In this document: piece by piece, positions 45,456 to 54,025 of the stretch | Position numbering within the stretch: position 1 is the first letter of the stretch | How the letters are laid out: each line of letters starts with the position of its first letter | Position numbers and translations under genes: made by a program | Source: Lysobacter sp036697405 | GTDB lineage: Bacteria; Pseudomonadota; Gammaproteobacteria; Xanthomonadales; Xanthomonadaceae | Length of the DNA: 64,000 bases | NCBI RefSeq assembly: GCF_036697405.1 | Contig: NZ_JBAHWA010000001.1 | Coordinates: 930,001-994,000 of the forward strand | Direction of reading: 5' to 3' | The notes under the pieces: generated by a model | The model's input: only the letters and a program-made list of their open reading frames with translations | The model's database searches: none | Told to the model about the DNA's origin: nothing

Positions 45456-45770
45456 GTGCAATGAACGCCTGGCGTTACCGATTACTCACAAACTGCGGTT
45501 TATTTGACGTTTATCCGGACGCGGACGAGTGATGCAACGAAAAGCGCGTTACTTCTATTTGTTGCATTACAAGCACCCTCCGGACCGCCTCAGACACCCG
45601 CATACCGATCAACGACTTGAGCTAAGTCATCGGGCCTGTCTCCCTCTCCGCAGCCGCCCAACCGCATCCACGCGTATAGCAAGTTGGACCCGCCAATAGC
45701 TCGCGAAGAAAACGCATTGACGCAGCGCACCCCGGAGCTATCAAGGATGCATCCCTTATAGAACACCTAT
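45456..45770. other. Non-coding region upstream of the recombinase
   Basis: 315 bases without a gene. It contains an inverted repeat (listed separately) and AT-rich tracts (TTTATTTGACGTTTATCC). It is likely to hold the promoter and control sites of the rightward recombinase gene. Confidence 0.35.
45530..45569. repeat. Inverted repeat TGATGCAAC...GTTGCATTA
   Basis: Nine-base arms at 45530-45538 and 45561-45569 match at eight of nine positions, with a 22-base spacer. This is the size range of a dimeric regulator or recombinase core site. It lies 202 bases upstream of the recombinase start. Confidence 0.4.
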
Positions 45771-47165
45771 ATGAATGCCTTCGACGACAACTTCGGTAAC
45801 GACATCAAGTCCGCAGGTAGGTTGCGCATTGCCAAGCTGCGGATGGGCGGCTCCCACTTCCAGGATATTGAAACGGATGGGCCCGAGGGCACCGCTCAGC
45901 TCATCGCTCTCTTGCGCGAAGTGCGCGAGATGACCCGTCGCCGATACTTTGATCGAAAAGGCCAGCCCTACCCCAGCTCTGTACCGCAGCGTTTCTACCC
46001 GCGCAAGCTCTCGGCGGAGATCCAGGACTACCTTCGCAGTCGCTCGCTAGAAGGCCTGGACACCAAGTCGGTCGAGCAGATCAGGCGCTCGTTGACGCTG
46101 CTGATGGCGGTCTGCGGTGATGTCTATGTTTCCTCGATCTCGGAAGGCGATATCCTGCGGCTGCAGGAGTTCATTCTGTGGACACCTAAGGGACTGGCCA
46201 GCCTCCAACGCCTCAAGAACCAGACGCCCGAACAGCTGATCGCTGAAGGCAAGGCCGCCAATTTGCCGCGGCCGGCTGAAGGAACAGTCGATCTGCACCT
46301 GCGCCTGCTGAACCCCTTCTTCAAGAACCTCGTCGACCGAGGCATTTTGGGCCACAGCCCGATGGTGGCCTGGAGGAAGATGCGCACGGAGCACGTCCAT
46401 GACCCTGAGAAGGCCGAGCGAGTCTTCAGCGAGGCCGACCTGCAGCGGATCTTCGATCCGCAGATCTATGCCGAATGGGCCAGCAAATGGCCGCACCGCT
46501 TTTGGGGCCCGATCCTGGGCCTGTATACCGGGGCACGGATCAACGAGATCGCGCAGCTCAGGCTCGACGACATTGTGGAGAAGCACGGCACCTGGTGGAT
46601 GCATATCCGCGCCACGGTGGATGAGGATCTGCGGAACCAGCGGGGACGGCGGAGTCGGGCCAGCGTCAAGTGCGCCACCTCTGTTCGTTGCATTCCGATC
46701 GCCCAACCAGTCCTGGATGCTGGCTTTCTCGACTTCATCGCCGATATTCGTGATGGTAGCCATGCCCGCCTCTTTCCCAATCTGTCGTCGGGCCCCGACA
46801 AGGACCGGGCGCGCTACGGGGTCGGACTGGCCACCCAGTTCGGCAACTACATGAAGCAGCTTGGCTTCCCCACAGGCGTTCGGTTCCACGCCTTCCGGCA
46901 CACTTTCGTAACGATCTTGCTCAACGAACAGGTCAAACAAGTGGACATCGCCAGTGTCACCGGGCATGCGCTTGACCAGAGGGTCGAGCGGGTTCAAGCC
47001 TACGGCCATGTGGGCAGCCCCAAGCATCCGCCTAAGGAGCGCGTGGTCGATGAGTGCGTCCAGATGGATGTCGTTGCGAAATTCCAGCCAGTAGTGACAC
47101 TACCGCGCTACGAACGGGGCCAGTTCAAAAAGCAGCTGGGGAGGAAGGCGTGGGTGTATCCTTGA
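45771..47165 (+). CDS. Tyrosine recombinase/phage-type integrase
   Basis: 464 residues. A SAM-like core-binding domain (~85-210) is followed by the catalytic domain. Catalytic residues read GLYTGARINEI (Arg, ~254), HAFRHTF (H-x-x-R-H, ~372), TGHALD (second His) and QAYGH (Tyr, ~410). The N-terminal ~80 residues are an extra arm domain. It differs from the integrase at the right end of the island, so it may mark a nested element or act on a different site. An H-NS-like gene follows 57 bases downstream on the same strand. No att repeats around it were recognised. Confidence 0.88.
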   Translation: MNAFDDNFGNDIKSAGRLRIAKLRMGGSHFQDIETDGPEGTAQLIALLREVREMTRRRYFDRKGQPYPSSVPQRFYPRKLSAEIQDYLRSRSLEGLDTKSVEQIRRSLTLLMAVCGDVYVSSISEGDILRLQEFILWTPKGLASLQRLKNQTPEQLIAEGKAANLPRPAEGTVDLHLRLLNPFFKNLVDRGILGHSPMVAWRKMRTEHVHDPEKAERVFSEADLQRIFDPQIYAEWASKWPHRFWGPILGLYTGARINEIAQLRLDDIVEKHGTWWMHIRATVDEDLRNQRGRRSRASVKCATSVRCIPIAQPVLDAGFLDFIADIRDGSHARLFPNLSSGPDKDRARYGVGLATQFGNYMKQLGFPTGVRFHAFRHTFVTILLNEQVKQVDIASVTGHALDQRVERVQAYGHVGSPKHPPKERVVDECVQMDVVAKFQPVVTLPRYERGQFKKQLGRKAWVYP

Positions 47166-47221
47166 AAGTCCCTTGATCAACCTGTCGCTCGCTGAAACAC
47201 CACCGCGGGACCCTCGCTTGC

Positions 47222-47641
47222 ATGACCATCGATATCGAGACGCTCAGCTTGCCGGAAATCGAGGCACTACTGGTCGCCGCGCAGCGGCGGAAGCGGTTGC
47301 TATCCAGTCGTCGCCCCATTGCCTTTGTACGTCGTAAATTGGTCGCAATCGCTGCCCAATACGGTTATGCGATCGAGGAGCTTTACGGCGATCAGGCGAT
47401 AGCAGAAATTGCTGGAAAGAAGCGCGCCTTGCGACGAAAGGGAAACAAGGTTGCTGCCAAGTACCGTGATCCAGAGAACAAGCGAAACACCTGGTCGGGC
47501 CGTGGGCGAATGCCGCGATGGTTGACCCAGAAGACAAAGCATGGCCGGAGCATCACCGATTTCCTGATCCCCGGCCTAGCGAAGCCGACCGCACGCAAGA
47601 GCAGCTCAATAGGCCAGCGAACGCTCGTCAAGCAGAGCTAA
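47222..47641 (+). CDS. H-NS-family nucleoid protein (xenogeneic silencer-like)
   Basis: 139 residues. The C-terminal DNA-binding motif is clear as KYRDPENKRNTWSGRGRMP with RWL, which matches the H-NS AT-hook-like loop of beta-/gammaproteobacterial H-NS proteins. An N-terminal coiled-coil oligomerisation region (~1-60) precedes a Lys/Arg-rich linker. Such proteins bind AT-rich, horizontally acquired DNA and silence it. Encoded on the island, it may silence its own cargo or neighbouring acquired DNA. It lies 57 bases after the recombinase stop. Confidence 0.9.
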   Translation: MTIDIETLSLPEIEALLVAAQRRKRLLSSRRPIAFVRRKLVAIAAQYGYAIEELYGDQAIAEIAGKKRALRRKGNKVAAKYRDPENKRNTWSGRGRMPRWLTQKTKHGRSITDFLIPGLAKPTARKSSSIGQRTLVKQS

Positions 47642-47738
47642 CGGGTGGCCCTTGATATCCGACCGTAAGGCGCGCGCCGGGTGACCGCGCCAAGGAAGGC
47701 GCGGGCCTATCGCCGAGTGGATGCGCCTGCACTTGAAG

Positions 47739-48224
47739 TCAACCGGGCGCATCAACAGCGTTTGCGTCGATCTCAAACAGAATATCAATCAGTGCGCCCG
47801 GAGCATCCTCACGGTATAACCCCATACTCCAAACCGGCACTGACACTGGGTCGTGTTGGAAACTTGGCGTAACGTCCTCGCCTGATGAGTTGAAGGCGTA
47901 GACGACTTCTTCATTAAACCAACTGCGAAACGCATGACCGTCTTTGTAGAAGAAGAGCGAACCCGGCTTAGCCTGCGCAGGTTCGGGCAAAGTGGGAAGC
48001 AAAGGGCGGCAGCGAAATGCAGGGCTTATCGCGAAAACTTGATCGTGGGCCTGAAGTACCGTCAGCTGCCCCTGCAACGCGCCGTTCATCGCCAAGGCTC
48101 GGCGGCGATTTGTGTTACCAATGTTCAGCGCGGTCAACAAGAACCACATCCCCTGCGATGTGAGCAGCTGGCCGGGCTGACACCCACTGACGGGCCCGTA
48201 AGTGAAAGCGTCGGCGGGAATCAT
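47739..48224 (-). CDS. Hypothetical partner gene downstream of the TIR gene
   Basis: 161 residues from the ATG at 48224. The second half reads as a compact mixed fold (SLFFYKDGHAFRSWFNEE, VVYAFNSSGEDVTPSF, SVPVWSMGLYRED) with many aromatics. There is no signal peptide or membrane segment. It begins 34 bases after the TIR gene's stop on the same strand, so it is probably co-transcribed. No known family was recognised. A partner or antitoxin-like role for the TIR protein is inference only. Confidence 0.5.
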   Translation of the reverse strand: MIPADAFTYGPVSGCQPGQLLTSQGMWFLLTALNIGNTNRRRALAMNGALQGQLTVLQAHDQVFAISPAFRCRPLLPTLPEPAQAKPGSLFFYKDGHAFRSWFNEEVVYAFNSSGEDVTPSFQHDPVSVPVWSMGLYREDAPGALIDILFEIDANAVDAPG

Positions 48225-48258
48225 CGTCTCGTGCCCCCAGTGTGACTGACTTAACTTT

Positions 48259-49221
48259 TTAGCGTTGCAAGGGTTGGATCAACATACCCCAGAGGAGTTC
48301 AGCCGCGCCCTCCTGCGACAATTTTTGATCGCGCCCCGAAAAGGAGCCCATCCCCATACTGGTCAGAAATAGAGTTTGGTCGTCGGCCTGGACGGCGAGG
48401 CTCTCATTCATGGTGTTGCTTTGATGGTCATGCCCGTGAACATACGCGATACCACCGGCGAAGCCCCCTAGGTAAATCGTAGCGCGAGCCACATCCTCGC
48501 CGCCCTTATAGATCGAGACAAAGAAACGGCTTGCGTCTACCTGGCGAAAATCGACGTCGTAGCCTGGGTTCCGCGTCGCCAACTCGGAAAGCGAGTTCTG
48601 GAAGTAGCGCGCCATGAACTCGAAGGTCTCGGCTTGGAAGCGGTCCTTATCCAACTGGGTAAAGGTCTTCGCCAAACGAAGATTACTCGACCGCGCCGCA
48701 GGCGCTGAAGGAGGAGCTGGGTACGCCGGGGCTGCGTCGGCAGCTGGCCTCGCAGGCGTCTTGACAGCGGGAGCACTGGCTTGCGTCCAGCGTGCGGCAG
48801 CCCCCCGCACGGCCTTGGCGACATGCAAAAAGGCTTCGTCAATGTTCGTCCATTGCGTCACGGCCTTCCCGTCGGGTGGACTGGCATTGAGCTTGCCGAA
48901 GGGCGCAGGGTGCCAGTCGCAAGGCCTGAGGATCACCGGGATGACGATGGCGCTGCCTGCTGCGTGCCGCTCCATGGCCCGTGCCATCTCAATGTTGTAG
49001 CAATAGTGGGACGCGATGAAGTCCGGGCTGACGAGAAGCAGGATGATCTCGTCGCTATTGATGCGCTCATCGATGGCCTCGTCGATGTTCTCGCCGGCGC
49101 CGATCCGGCGATCGTGCCAAGTCTCGATCACCCCTTGGTGCTTGAGCATGGCTAGCTGCTTTTCCAGCTGGTCCCGCAATGCTTCGTCCGCGTGCGAGTA
49201 TGAGAAGAAAACGCTGGGCAA
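48259..49221 (-). CDS. TIR-domain protein with C-terminal extension
   Basis: 320 residues. The TIR domain (~1-140) begins VFFSYSHADEALR. It has the Arg/Asp BB-loop region WHDRRIGAGENI, then LLVSPDFIASHYCYNIEMA, where Glu78 is the expected NADase catalytic residue. A Pro/Ala linker (~155-180) leads to a separate C-terminal domain (~185-320) with strands and a GYDVDFRQVD stretch that I do not recognise. The start is TTG at 49221, supported by AAGGAG seven bases upstream. TIR proteins in defence islands often deplete NAD+ on infection. Whether this one is a stand-alone effector depends on the C-terminal domain. Confidence 0.82.
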   Translation of the reverse strand: MPSVFFSYSHADEALRDQLEKQLAMLKHQGVIETWHDRRIGAGENIDEAIDERINSDEIILLLVSPDFIASHYCYNIEMARAMERHAAGSAIVIPVILRPCDWHPAPFGKLNASPPDGKAVTQWTNIDEAFLHVAKAVRGAAARWTQASAPAVKTPARPAADAAPAYPAPPSAPAARSSNLRLAKTFTQLDKDRFQAETFEFMARYFQNSLSELATRNPGYDVDFRQVDASRFFVSIYKGGEDVARATIYLGGFAGGIAYVHGHDHQSNTMNESLAVQADDQTLFLTSMGMGSFSGRDQKLSQEGAAELLWGMLIQPLQR

Positions 49222-49380
49222 GATGCGCTCCTTGCACTATCTAAGATGCTGAACTCAGGGCTAAACCTCGCTCCGGGGTACATGTCACCGAGGACGAGCC
49301 GTTAAACTTGGCCACATCGCCCGTCGCCTTGTGTTGCCGAGCCAAATCGTTTCGCATCACTGCACCGGACAGCAGCCCGA

Positions 49381-50937
49381 TCAGTAGTTGTTCTCATACT
49401 GATGACGTACGACATCTTCTGACACGCCGTAGTGCGCTGCCACCTTCGTCATCGACAGCTCTTCTTCATCGATCATCGCGATCACGCCCGCAGCAGGCGC
49501 CATGAATTCGGCGGCAAACGCCCGCCCCACTGCCTGTCGATCGGTGTATTTGTTGGAGACACACGATTTCTTGCTCTGGAACACCAGATAGTCACCTATC
49601 GCTCGCGCCAGGAAAAAAGCCGCATAGGGCTCCTCCCACCCACTGCGCACTAGCATCGTCGGCGCGTCCTGGGCATTGGACTGGAACGCCAAAATCTCAT
49701 CCGAGCCAAACTCGTTGAGGATGAAATCGTCGGCACCGAACAGCCCCGCCAGATGGTCAATCCCCCCCATTGGCCGATCAACGCCCATCTGTAAACGGCG
49801 TCGCATCAACTTCGCGACCGCAGTGCCCTTCTGCCAAGGCTTAAAAATGGCCGCGGCGGCGATCCCTGACACCTTACTATTCATGTCCGCCAACGCGTCG
49901 GGAAGCGCTGTCAACTTATTATGACCACTCAACCTAGCAACATCTTGATCAAGCTGAGTGGTTATCGTGTCAACCTCTTCAAGATCCAGAGTGGATGCAA
50001 AATCCAACCGCGCATCCTCCTCAGGCATCCCCGCTATTAGATCGCGCACTGCTTGAGCAGCCTCGTTGCTCAGACCATAGGGTGAGAGCTGCAAGGCGCC
50101 GGCTGTGCGACAGAACTCGTGTTCCCGCGTTTGCTCATAAGAATCCGCCAAGCGGGTCAGCTTCGATAGGAAGAGCTCGTCGAATGTCGCCCCGCCTCTA
50201 CCGGCCAGCTTGCCCATGGGCTCCAATACGCACTGACGCAGTTCCTGCTGAAAGGCATCCGCTCCGGCGAAATCGGACGTGATCTTGAGATCAGGTTCTG
50301 CAGTCCAACGCACGGAGCGCTCAATCCGCGCTCCTTTCGAGGCGATCAAGACCGTAAACGCACCGACCTTCTCGGAATCAAAATCTCCGACCTTGAAGGG
50401 CGCGTCCCTACGGCACCAGATCCGCCACCAATGATCGATCAGTCGATGAGCCATCTCATTGTGGGCCTCCCTACTCTGCCCGACTACGGCCTCCTTAGGG
50501 CTACGCACATTGGCCAGTAGAACGGTGTCCGCGCCGTGAGCGGCAATGACCAGGAATGGCTTCGTATCCGTGACCAGATCGACTTGATCATCGGCAACGG
50601 CCTGAGCGGCACCAGTGAGGTCCGGCACACCTATTTCGGCCGCTTTTTCTTGCCCCAATGCGGTGAGTGTGGGAACGGACGATCGGCCGTTGACCACGAT
50701 GGTAATCAAGCCAGCGCGAGCCAACGCCGCCAGCGATCGACTGACATTAGGCTGCGCTCGATCCACCAACGCGGACAGCTCACCAATACTCTTCGGAGCG
50801 TAATGGGCGATGGTTGCCAACAGCAGGCGATGACCCGGCGTTCCCAGCACGGCCATCCATGCGTCAGCAGGCACCGGTTGGTGCTGTCGAGCCAACAATC
50901 GGTCGCGAAGATCACTGCCCGATATGGTCTTACTCAT
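49381..50937 (-). CDS. HTH regulator fused to degenerate ImmA/IrrE-like domain (TumA-like)
   Basis: 518 residues. The N-terminal ~90 residues form a winged-helix with ALVDRAQPNVSRSLAALARAGL as recognition-helix region (MarR/ArsR-like). A central helical region follows. The C-terminal ~110 residues match the second half of ImmA/IrrE peptidases (RAFAAEFMAPAAGVIAMI, HYGVSEDVVRHQYEN). The place of the HExxH motif reads ARAIGDYL, so the metallopeptidase site is lost. The ATG at 50937 overlaps the stop of the TumE-like toxin gene by eight bases, the order of toxin then antitoxin. A fusion of this size is unusual for a TumA-type antitoxin. Autoregulation through the operator at 51294 is plausible. 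Confidence 0.75.
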   Translation of the reverse strand: MSKTISGSDLRDRLLARQHQPVPADAWMAVLGTPGHRLLLATIAHYAPKSIGELSALVDRAQPNVSRSLAALARAGLITIVVNGRSSVPTLTALGQEKAAEIGVPDLTGAAQAVADDQVDLVTDTKPFLVIAAHGADTVLLANVRSPKEAVVGQSREAHNEMAHRLIDHWWRIWCRRDAPFKVGDFDSEKVGAFTVLIASKGARIERSVRWTAEPDLKITSDFAGADAFQQELRQCVLEPMGKLAGRGGATFDELFLSKLTRLADSYEQTREHEFCRTAGALQLSPYGLSNEAAQAVRDLIAGMPEEDARLDFASTLDLEEVDTITTQLDQDVARLSGHNKLTALPDALADMNSKVSGIAAAAIFKPWQKGTAVAKLMRRRLQMGVDRPMGGIDHLAGLFGADDFILNEFGSDEILAFQSNAQDAPTMLVRSGWEEPYAAFFLARAIGDYLVFQSKKSCVSNKYTDRQAVGRAFAAEFMAPAAGVIAMIDEEELSMTKVAAHYGVSEDVVRHQYENNY

Positions 50938-51250
50938 CACCGTCACCCTCGAATTCAAATGGCGTGCCTGTGTTGTGGCAGTGCGCTTCCACGCGATCAA
51001 AAATGTCGCTCACCAACTGATTGGGATTCTTGAACACATACGGAAAGCGCTGACCGACCTTACCCGGTAGGTGCTCGTGGTCGAATGGATCATCAGGCTG
51101 CGCGTTATCAAAGGCATGCGAGTTGTCCAAACCCAGTATGCGTTGGCCATTCTCATCGTTGAGGATCGCGCCGTAGAACAATCCATGAGGCCTACCCACG
51201 GTTGGATCACAAAAATCGACCCGGATCACGACAGACCAGCCGCAGGTCAT
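50930..51250 (-). CDS. TumE-like (DUF6516) toxin
   Basis: 106 residues from the ATG at 51250; an upstream ATG at 51295 adds 15. The sequence shows the TumE pattern of a strand-rich start (WSVVIRVDFCD), LFYGAILNDENGQRILGLDNSHAF, and PFDHEHLPG, where D-N and H-x-H are the family's conserved polar residues. TumE-family proteins are toxins whose TumA antitoxin is an HTH protein encoded just downstream. The overlap of eight bases with the HTH gene fits that arrangement. The usual N-P-H-H motif is partly changed to NSHAF, so activity is not certain. Confidence 0.7.
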   Translation of the reverse strand: MTCGWSVVIRVDFCDPTVGRPHGLFYGAILNDENGQRILGLDNSHAFDNAQPDDPFDHEHLPGKVGQRFPYVFKNPNQLVSDIFDRVEAHCHNTGTPFEFEGDGDE

Positions 51251-51293
51251 TCTGTAGATCACCGTGCCGATCAACCAAAGTATACCCTCTCCC

Positions 51294-51319
51294 ATATCAT
51301 ATATATCCTTATGCGATAT
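51294..51319 (-). promoter_or_regulatory. Palindromic operator-like site upstream of the toxin pair
   Basis: ATATC-AT-ATA and TAT-GC-GATAT form a palindrome (ATATCNNATA/TATNNGATAT) around a six-base centre, 44 bases before the toxin ATG at 51250. It is the kind of site an HTH antitoxin binds to control its own operon. AT content is much higher than around it. Confidence 0.5.
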
Positions 51320-51385
51320 ACGTCAATTCCGGAAGCTATCGCCCCTGAATCTCAGTATTTCATGAGACTAGACAGCGACGATTGT

Positions 51386-54025
51386 CTACGCCGAAAGCCC
51401 CGCCCTCAACGCGATCCGCGTCGCCGGCACATGCCTAAACGCCCGGTCCCGGCAGGTCAGCACGATCACCTGCATCCTTTGCGATACCTCGCTGAGGATG
51501 TCGATCATCAGATCCAACCGGGCGTCGTCCGAGTAGACGAACGGATCGTCCAGGATCAGGGAGACGGGTTGGCCCTCGGCCAGCAGCAAGTCCGCGAACG
51601 CAATGCGCGTCAGCACGGCCAATTGCTCCTGGGTCCCGTGCGACAGGTCTTCGCAACCCTCACTTGCCCCCGCACGCTCCACCTCTTCCAGCTGCAGGTC
51701 CTCTGAGAACTTCAGCTCGCAGCCGGGCAACAGGCGTTCGATATAACCTTTGGCCCGCTTGGTCACCGGCCCCACGAACTTCGCAGAGGTTTCGTTGCGC
51801 GCCTCGTCCAGCGTGTCGCGCAGGAGCTTGATCGTCTCGGCTTCTTCAGTGACACGCTCCAGAGCTGCACGCGCGGCTTCAACCTCATCGCGAGCGGCCG
51901 CCTCACGCTCGGCCAATCCCTTGCCACCTTCGCTCTCGATCGTGCCACCCAGCCGCGCGATCTCCCTTTCCAACTTCGCGCGCGTATCGGACGCCGTCCG
52001 CTCCCGCGCATCGATCATCTCAATCTTTCGATTGATGACCGCCTGATCGTGCGCGATCGCGTTCTGCTTGGCCTCTTCCCAGCGAACGGAGGCTTCGGCG
52101 CGAATCGCGTGGGCCTCCGTTAGCCCCGCAGTCAGAGTGGCGAACTCTCCGCGACCTTCAATGTCTTGGATCTCCGCTGTCGCGTGGGCAAGATTGCTAC
52201 GCAGCTCAGCCTCCCTCGTAGCCAGCGGCGAGTACTCCTCCTCCGCCTGACGCAGGCCCGCCATTGCGCTCTCCTGGGCGCCCTCGGCGCGAGCTACGGT
52301 GTCTTCCACCGCCCTCGCCGCTGCCCTCAACTCGTCGATGCTCGGCAGCGCGTCGTCGCTTGCATCGTCGTCCTGAGACGCAGCCGCTATGAGCGCCTTC
52401 AAAGCATCGGCTCCGGCCACTAGGTTCAACCGGTTATCCCCTGGAGTGGCAGCGTCAATGCGCGCCTGAAGGGTGCGCGTTTCGCTTATCGCCTCGCGAC
52501 CGCGATCGTGGCGGGCACGGGCGGCTGCGGCATCGAGGACCCCAAGATCGCGTAGGGCCGCCTGCTGTCGCTGCGAGACCGCATTGAGCTGCTCTTGCGC
52601 GCTCGCGGCACCCGGGGGCGGCAGAACTACCACCTCGGTATCCCCCACACGAATGCGGGTCTCACGGATGATCGTCTGCTCCTCAGCCACCAGAGGCTCG
52701 TCGTCGACCAGAACGCCACCCGTTTCGCCCTCGACCCGAATACGCGTCGCGCCGGCGTCCAAAGCCGCCTGGGCCTGACCAATAGCGCGTTCGTTCTCAT
52801 CCAGCTTGCCCAACGCGTCCGCGGGGATCATAGACGCGGCCACCGCCTGCGCGGCAGTGAGCTGGGCCTCCAACGCCAATAGCTCATCGTGGCGCCCACG
52901 GGCCGCCGCCAATGCGACTTTGCGCTGGACAACCTGCGCCCGCTCTTCACCCGCCCTGAGTGCTTCCCGCGCAGCACGGTGCTGGGCACGCGCGCCTTCG
53001 AGCGCGCCGCGGGCTTCCTGCGATCGCTGCCCAGCCTGCGTTAGGGCGTCCTGGAGCGCCGCACGCTGCCCCCCCACTTGGTCGAGGGCTGCCTGCGCGA
53101 CGCCTTGGCTTTCCTTGGCGCGGCGATGGCGCTCGGCCAGCTCTTCCAGCGCGCGGACCTTGACATCGGCCACTTCGTGCTCGGCTTTACGGGCCGACAA
53201 CATCTGCGTTGCGCTGCGAGCGATCTCCAGCGAGGCCACCAAGCCCTTTCGGGTCTGCGCATCCGTGTCATCGGCAATGTCGCGCAGCACAACCTTGAGC
53301 TTGGCCCGCTCGCCTTCGAGGTCGGAGAACGCCTGCTCCAAGCCGGCCAAGCGGGACGCGGCGTCGCTGGCCTCCTTTTCGGCCTGGTCGAGGCGACTGC
53401 GAGCGTCATTTTGCGGACCGCGCCTTTGCCCGGTCCGCGTCCAATAGCGATCGAACTGCTCGTCGACCGCCGTGCGCACCCGCTGATAAGCGGGACCACC
53501 CATGATCGAGCCGACCTCTCCCTCCAGAGTCGCGCGGATGCTGTCGCGGACGAGTTGCCCGGGCGGCGTTACGGCCAGCGCTTCGGTCTGGGCCACCCAT
53601 AGTAAGCCGAGCGCTCCGTAGTTCGCGGTGTCGCCGGCGCCACGCCCATCCTTCACCGATCCGAACAGAGTATGCAGTCGTGTCTCCGCCTCATCGCTTT
53701 GCGCCCGGCCCTGCGGCCCCTCGACTTCGACCATAGCGCTCTTGAGAAAGCGCTTCGTCACCTTCCAAGGGATTCCGTCCACCTCGAAATCGGCCTCGAT
53801 CAAAGGGCCGACCGCATCGCCGTGCGGCGCATACGACAGAGCACGCTGGCTTCTGGTCGAATACTTCATGAAGAACGCCGCACGCAGCGCTTCCAACAGG
53901 GTCGACTTTCCGGTCTCGTTCGGCTCGATCAGGATGTTCAACCCATCGGTCAGCCCGTCGATGACAACGGGCTTCCGGAACTTGCGGAAATTGTCGACGG
54001 CAATCCGGCGAAGACGCAGGCTCAC
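51386..54025 (-). CDS. YhaN-like (Rad50/SbcC-type) ABC ATPase
   Basis: 879 residues of SMC/Rad50 type. Walker A EPNETGKS is at 34-41, long Ala/Gln/Glu-rich coiled coils run through ~190-420 and ~500-770, and the C-terminal head has the signature LSHGTQEQLAVLTRIA (~790) and Walker B PVSLILDDPFVYSDD (~820). It has no zinc hook Cys-x-x-Cys in the middle, as in YhaN. The ATG region overlaps the metallophosphoesterase stop by four bases. With that partner it should form an ATP-driven DNA nuclease complex at DNA ends. YhaN/YhaO pairs are known as DNA-repair-like genes and are also found in mobile islands. Confidence 0.87.
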   Translation of the reverse strand: MSLRLRRIAVDNFRKFRKPVVIDGLTDGLNILIEPNETGKSTLLEALRAAFFMKYSTRSQRALSYAPHGDAVGPLIEADFEVDGIPWKVTKRFLKSAMVEVEGPQGRAQSDEAETRLHTLFGSVKDGRGAGDTANYGALGLLWVAQTEALAVTPPGQLVRDSIRATLEGEVGSIMGGPAYQRVRTAVDEQFDRYWTRTGQRRGPQNDARSRLDQAEKEASDAASRLAGLEQAFSDLEGERAKLKVVLRDIADDTDAQTRKGLVASLEIARSATQMLSARKAEHEVADVKVRALEELAERHRRAKESQGVAQAALDQVGGQRAALQDALTQAGQRSQEARGALEGARAQHRAAREALRAGEERAQVVQRKVALAAARGRHDELLALEAQLTAAQAVAASMIPADALGKLDENERAIGQAQAALDAGATRIRVEGETGGVLVDDEPLVAEEQTIIRETRIRVGDTEVVVLPPPGAASAQEQLNAVSQRQQAALRDLGVLDAAAARARHDRGREAISETRTLQARIDAATPGDNRLNLVAGADALKALIAAASQDDDASDDALPSIDELRAAARAVEDTVARAEGAQESAMAGLRQAEEEYSPLATREAELRSNLAHATAEIQDIEGRGEFATLTAGLTEAHAIRAEASVRWEEAKQNAIAHDQAVINRKIEMIDARERTASDTRAKLEREIARLGGTIESEGGKGLAEREAAARDEVEAARAALERVTEEAETIKLLRDTLDEARNETSAKFVGPVTKRAKGYIERLLPGCELKFSEDLQLEEVERAGASEGCEDLSHGTQEQLAVLTRIAFADLLLAEGQPVSLILDDPFVYSDDARLDLMIDILSEVSQRMQVIVLTCRDRAFRHVPATRIALRAGLSA

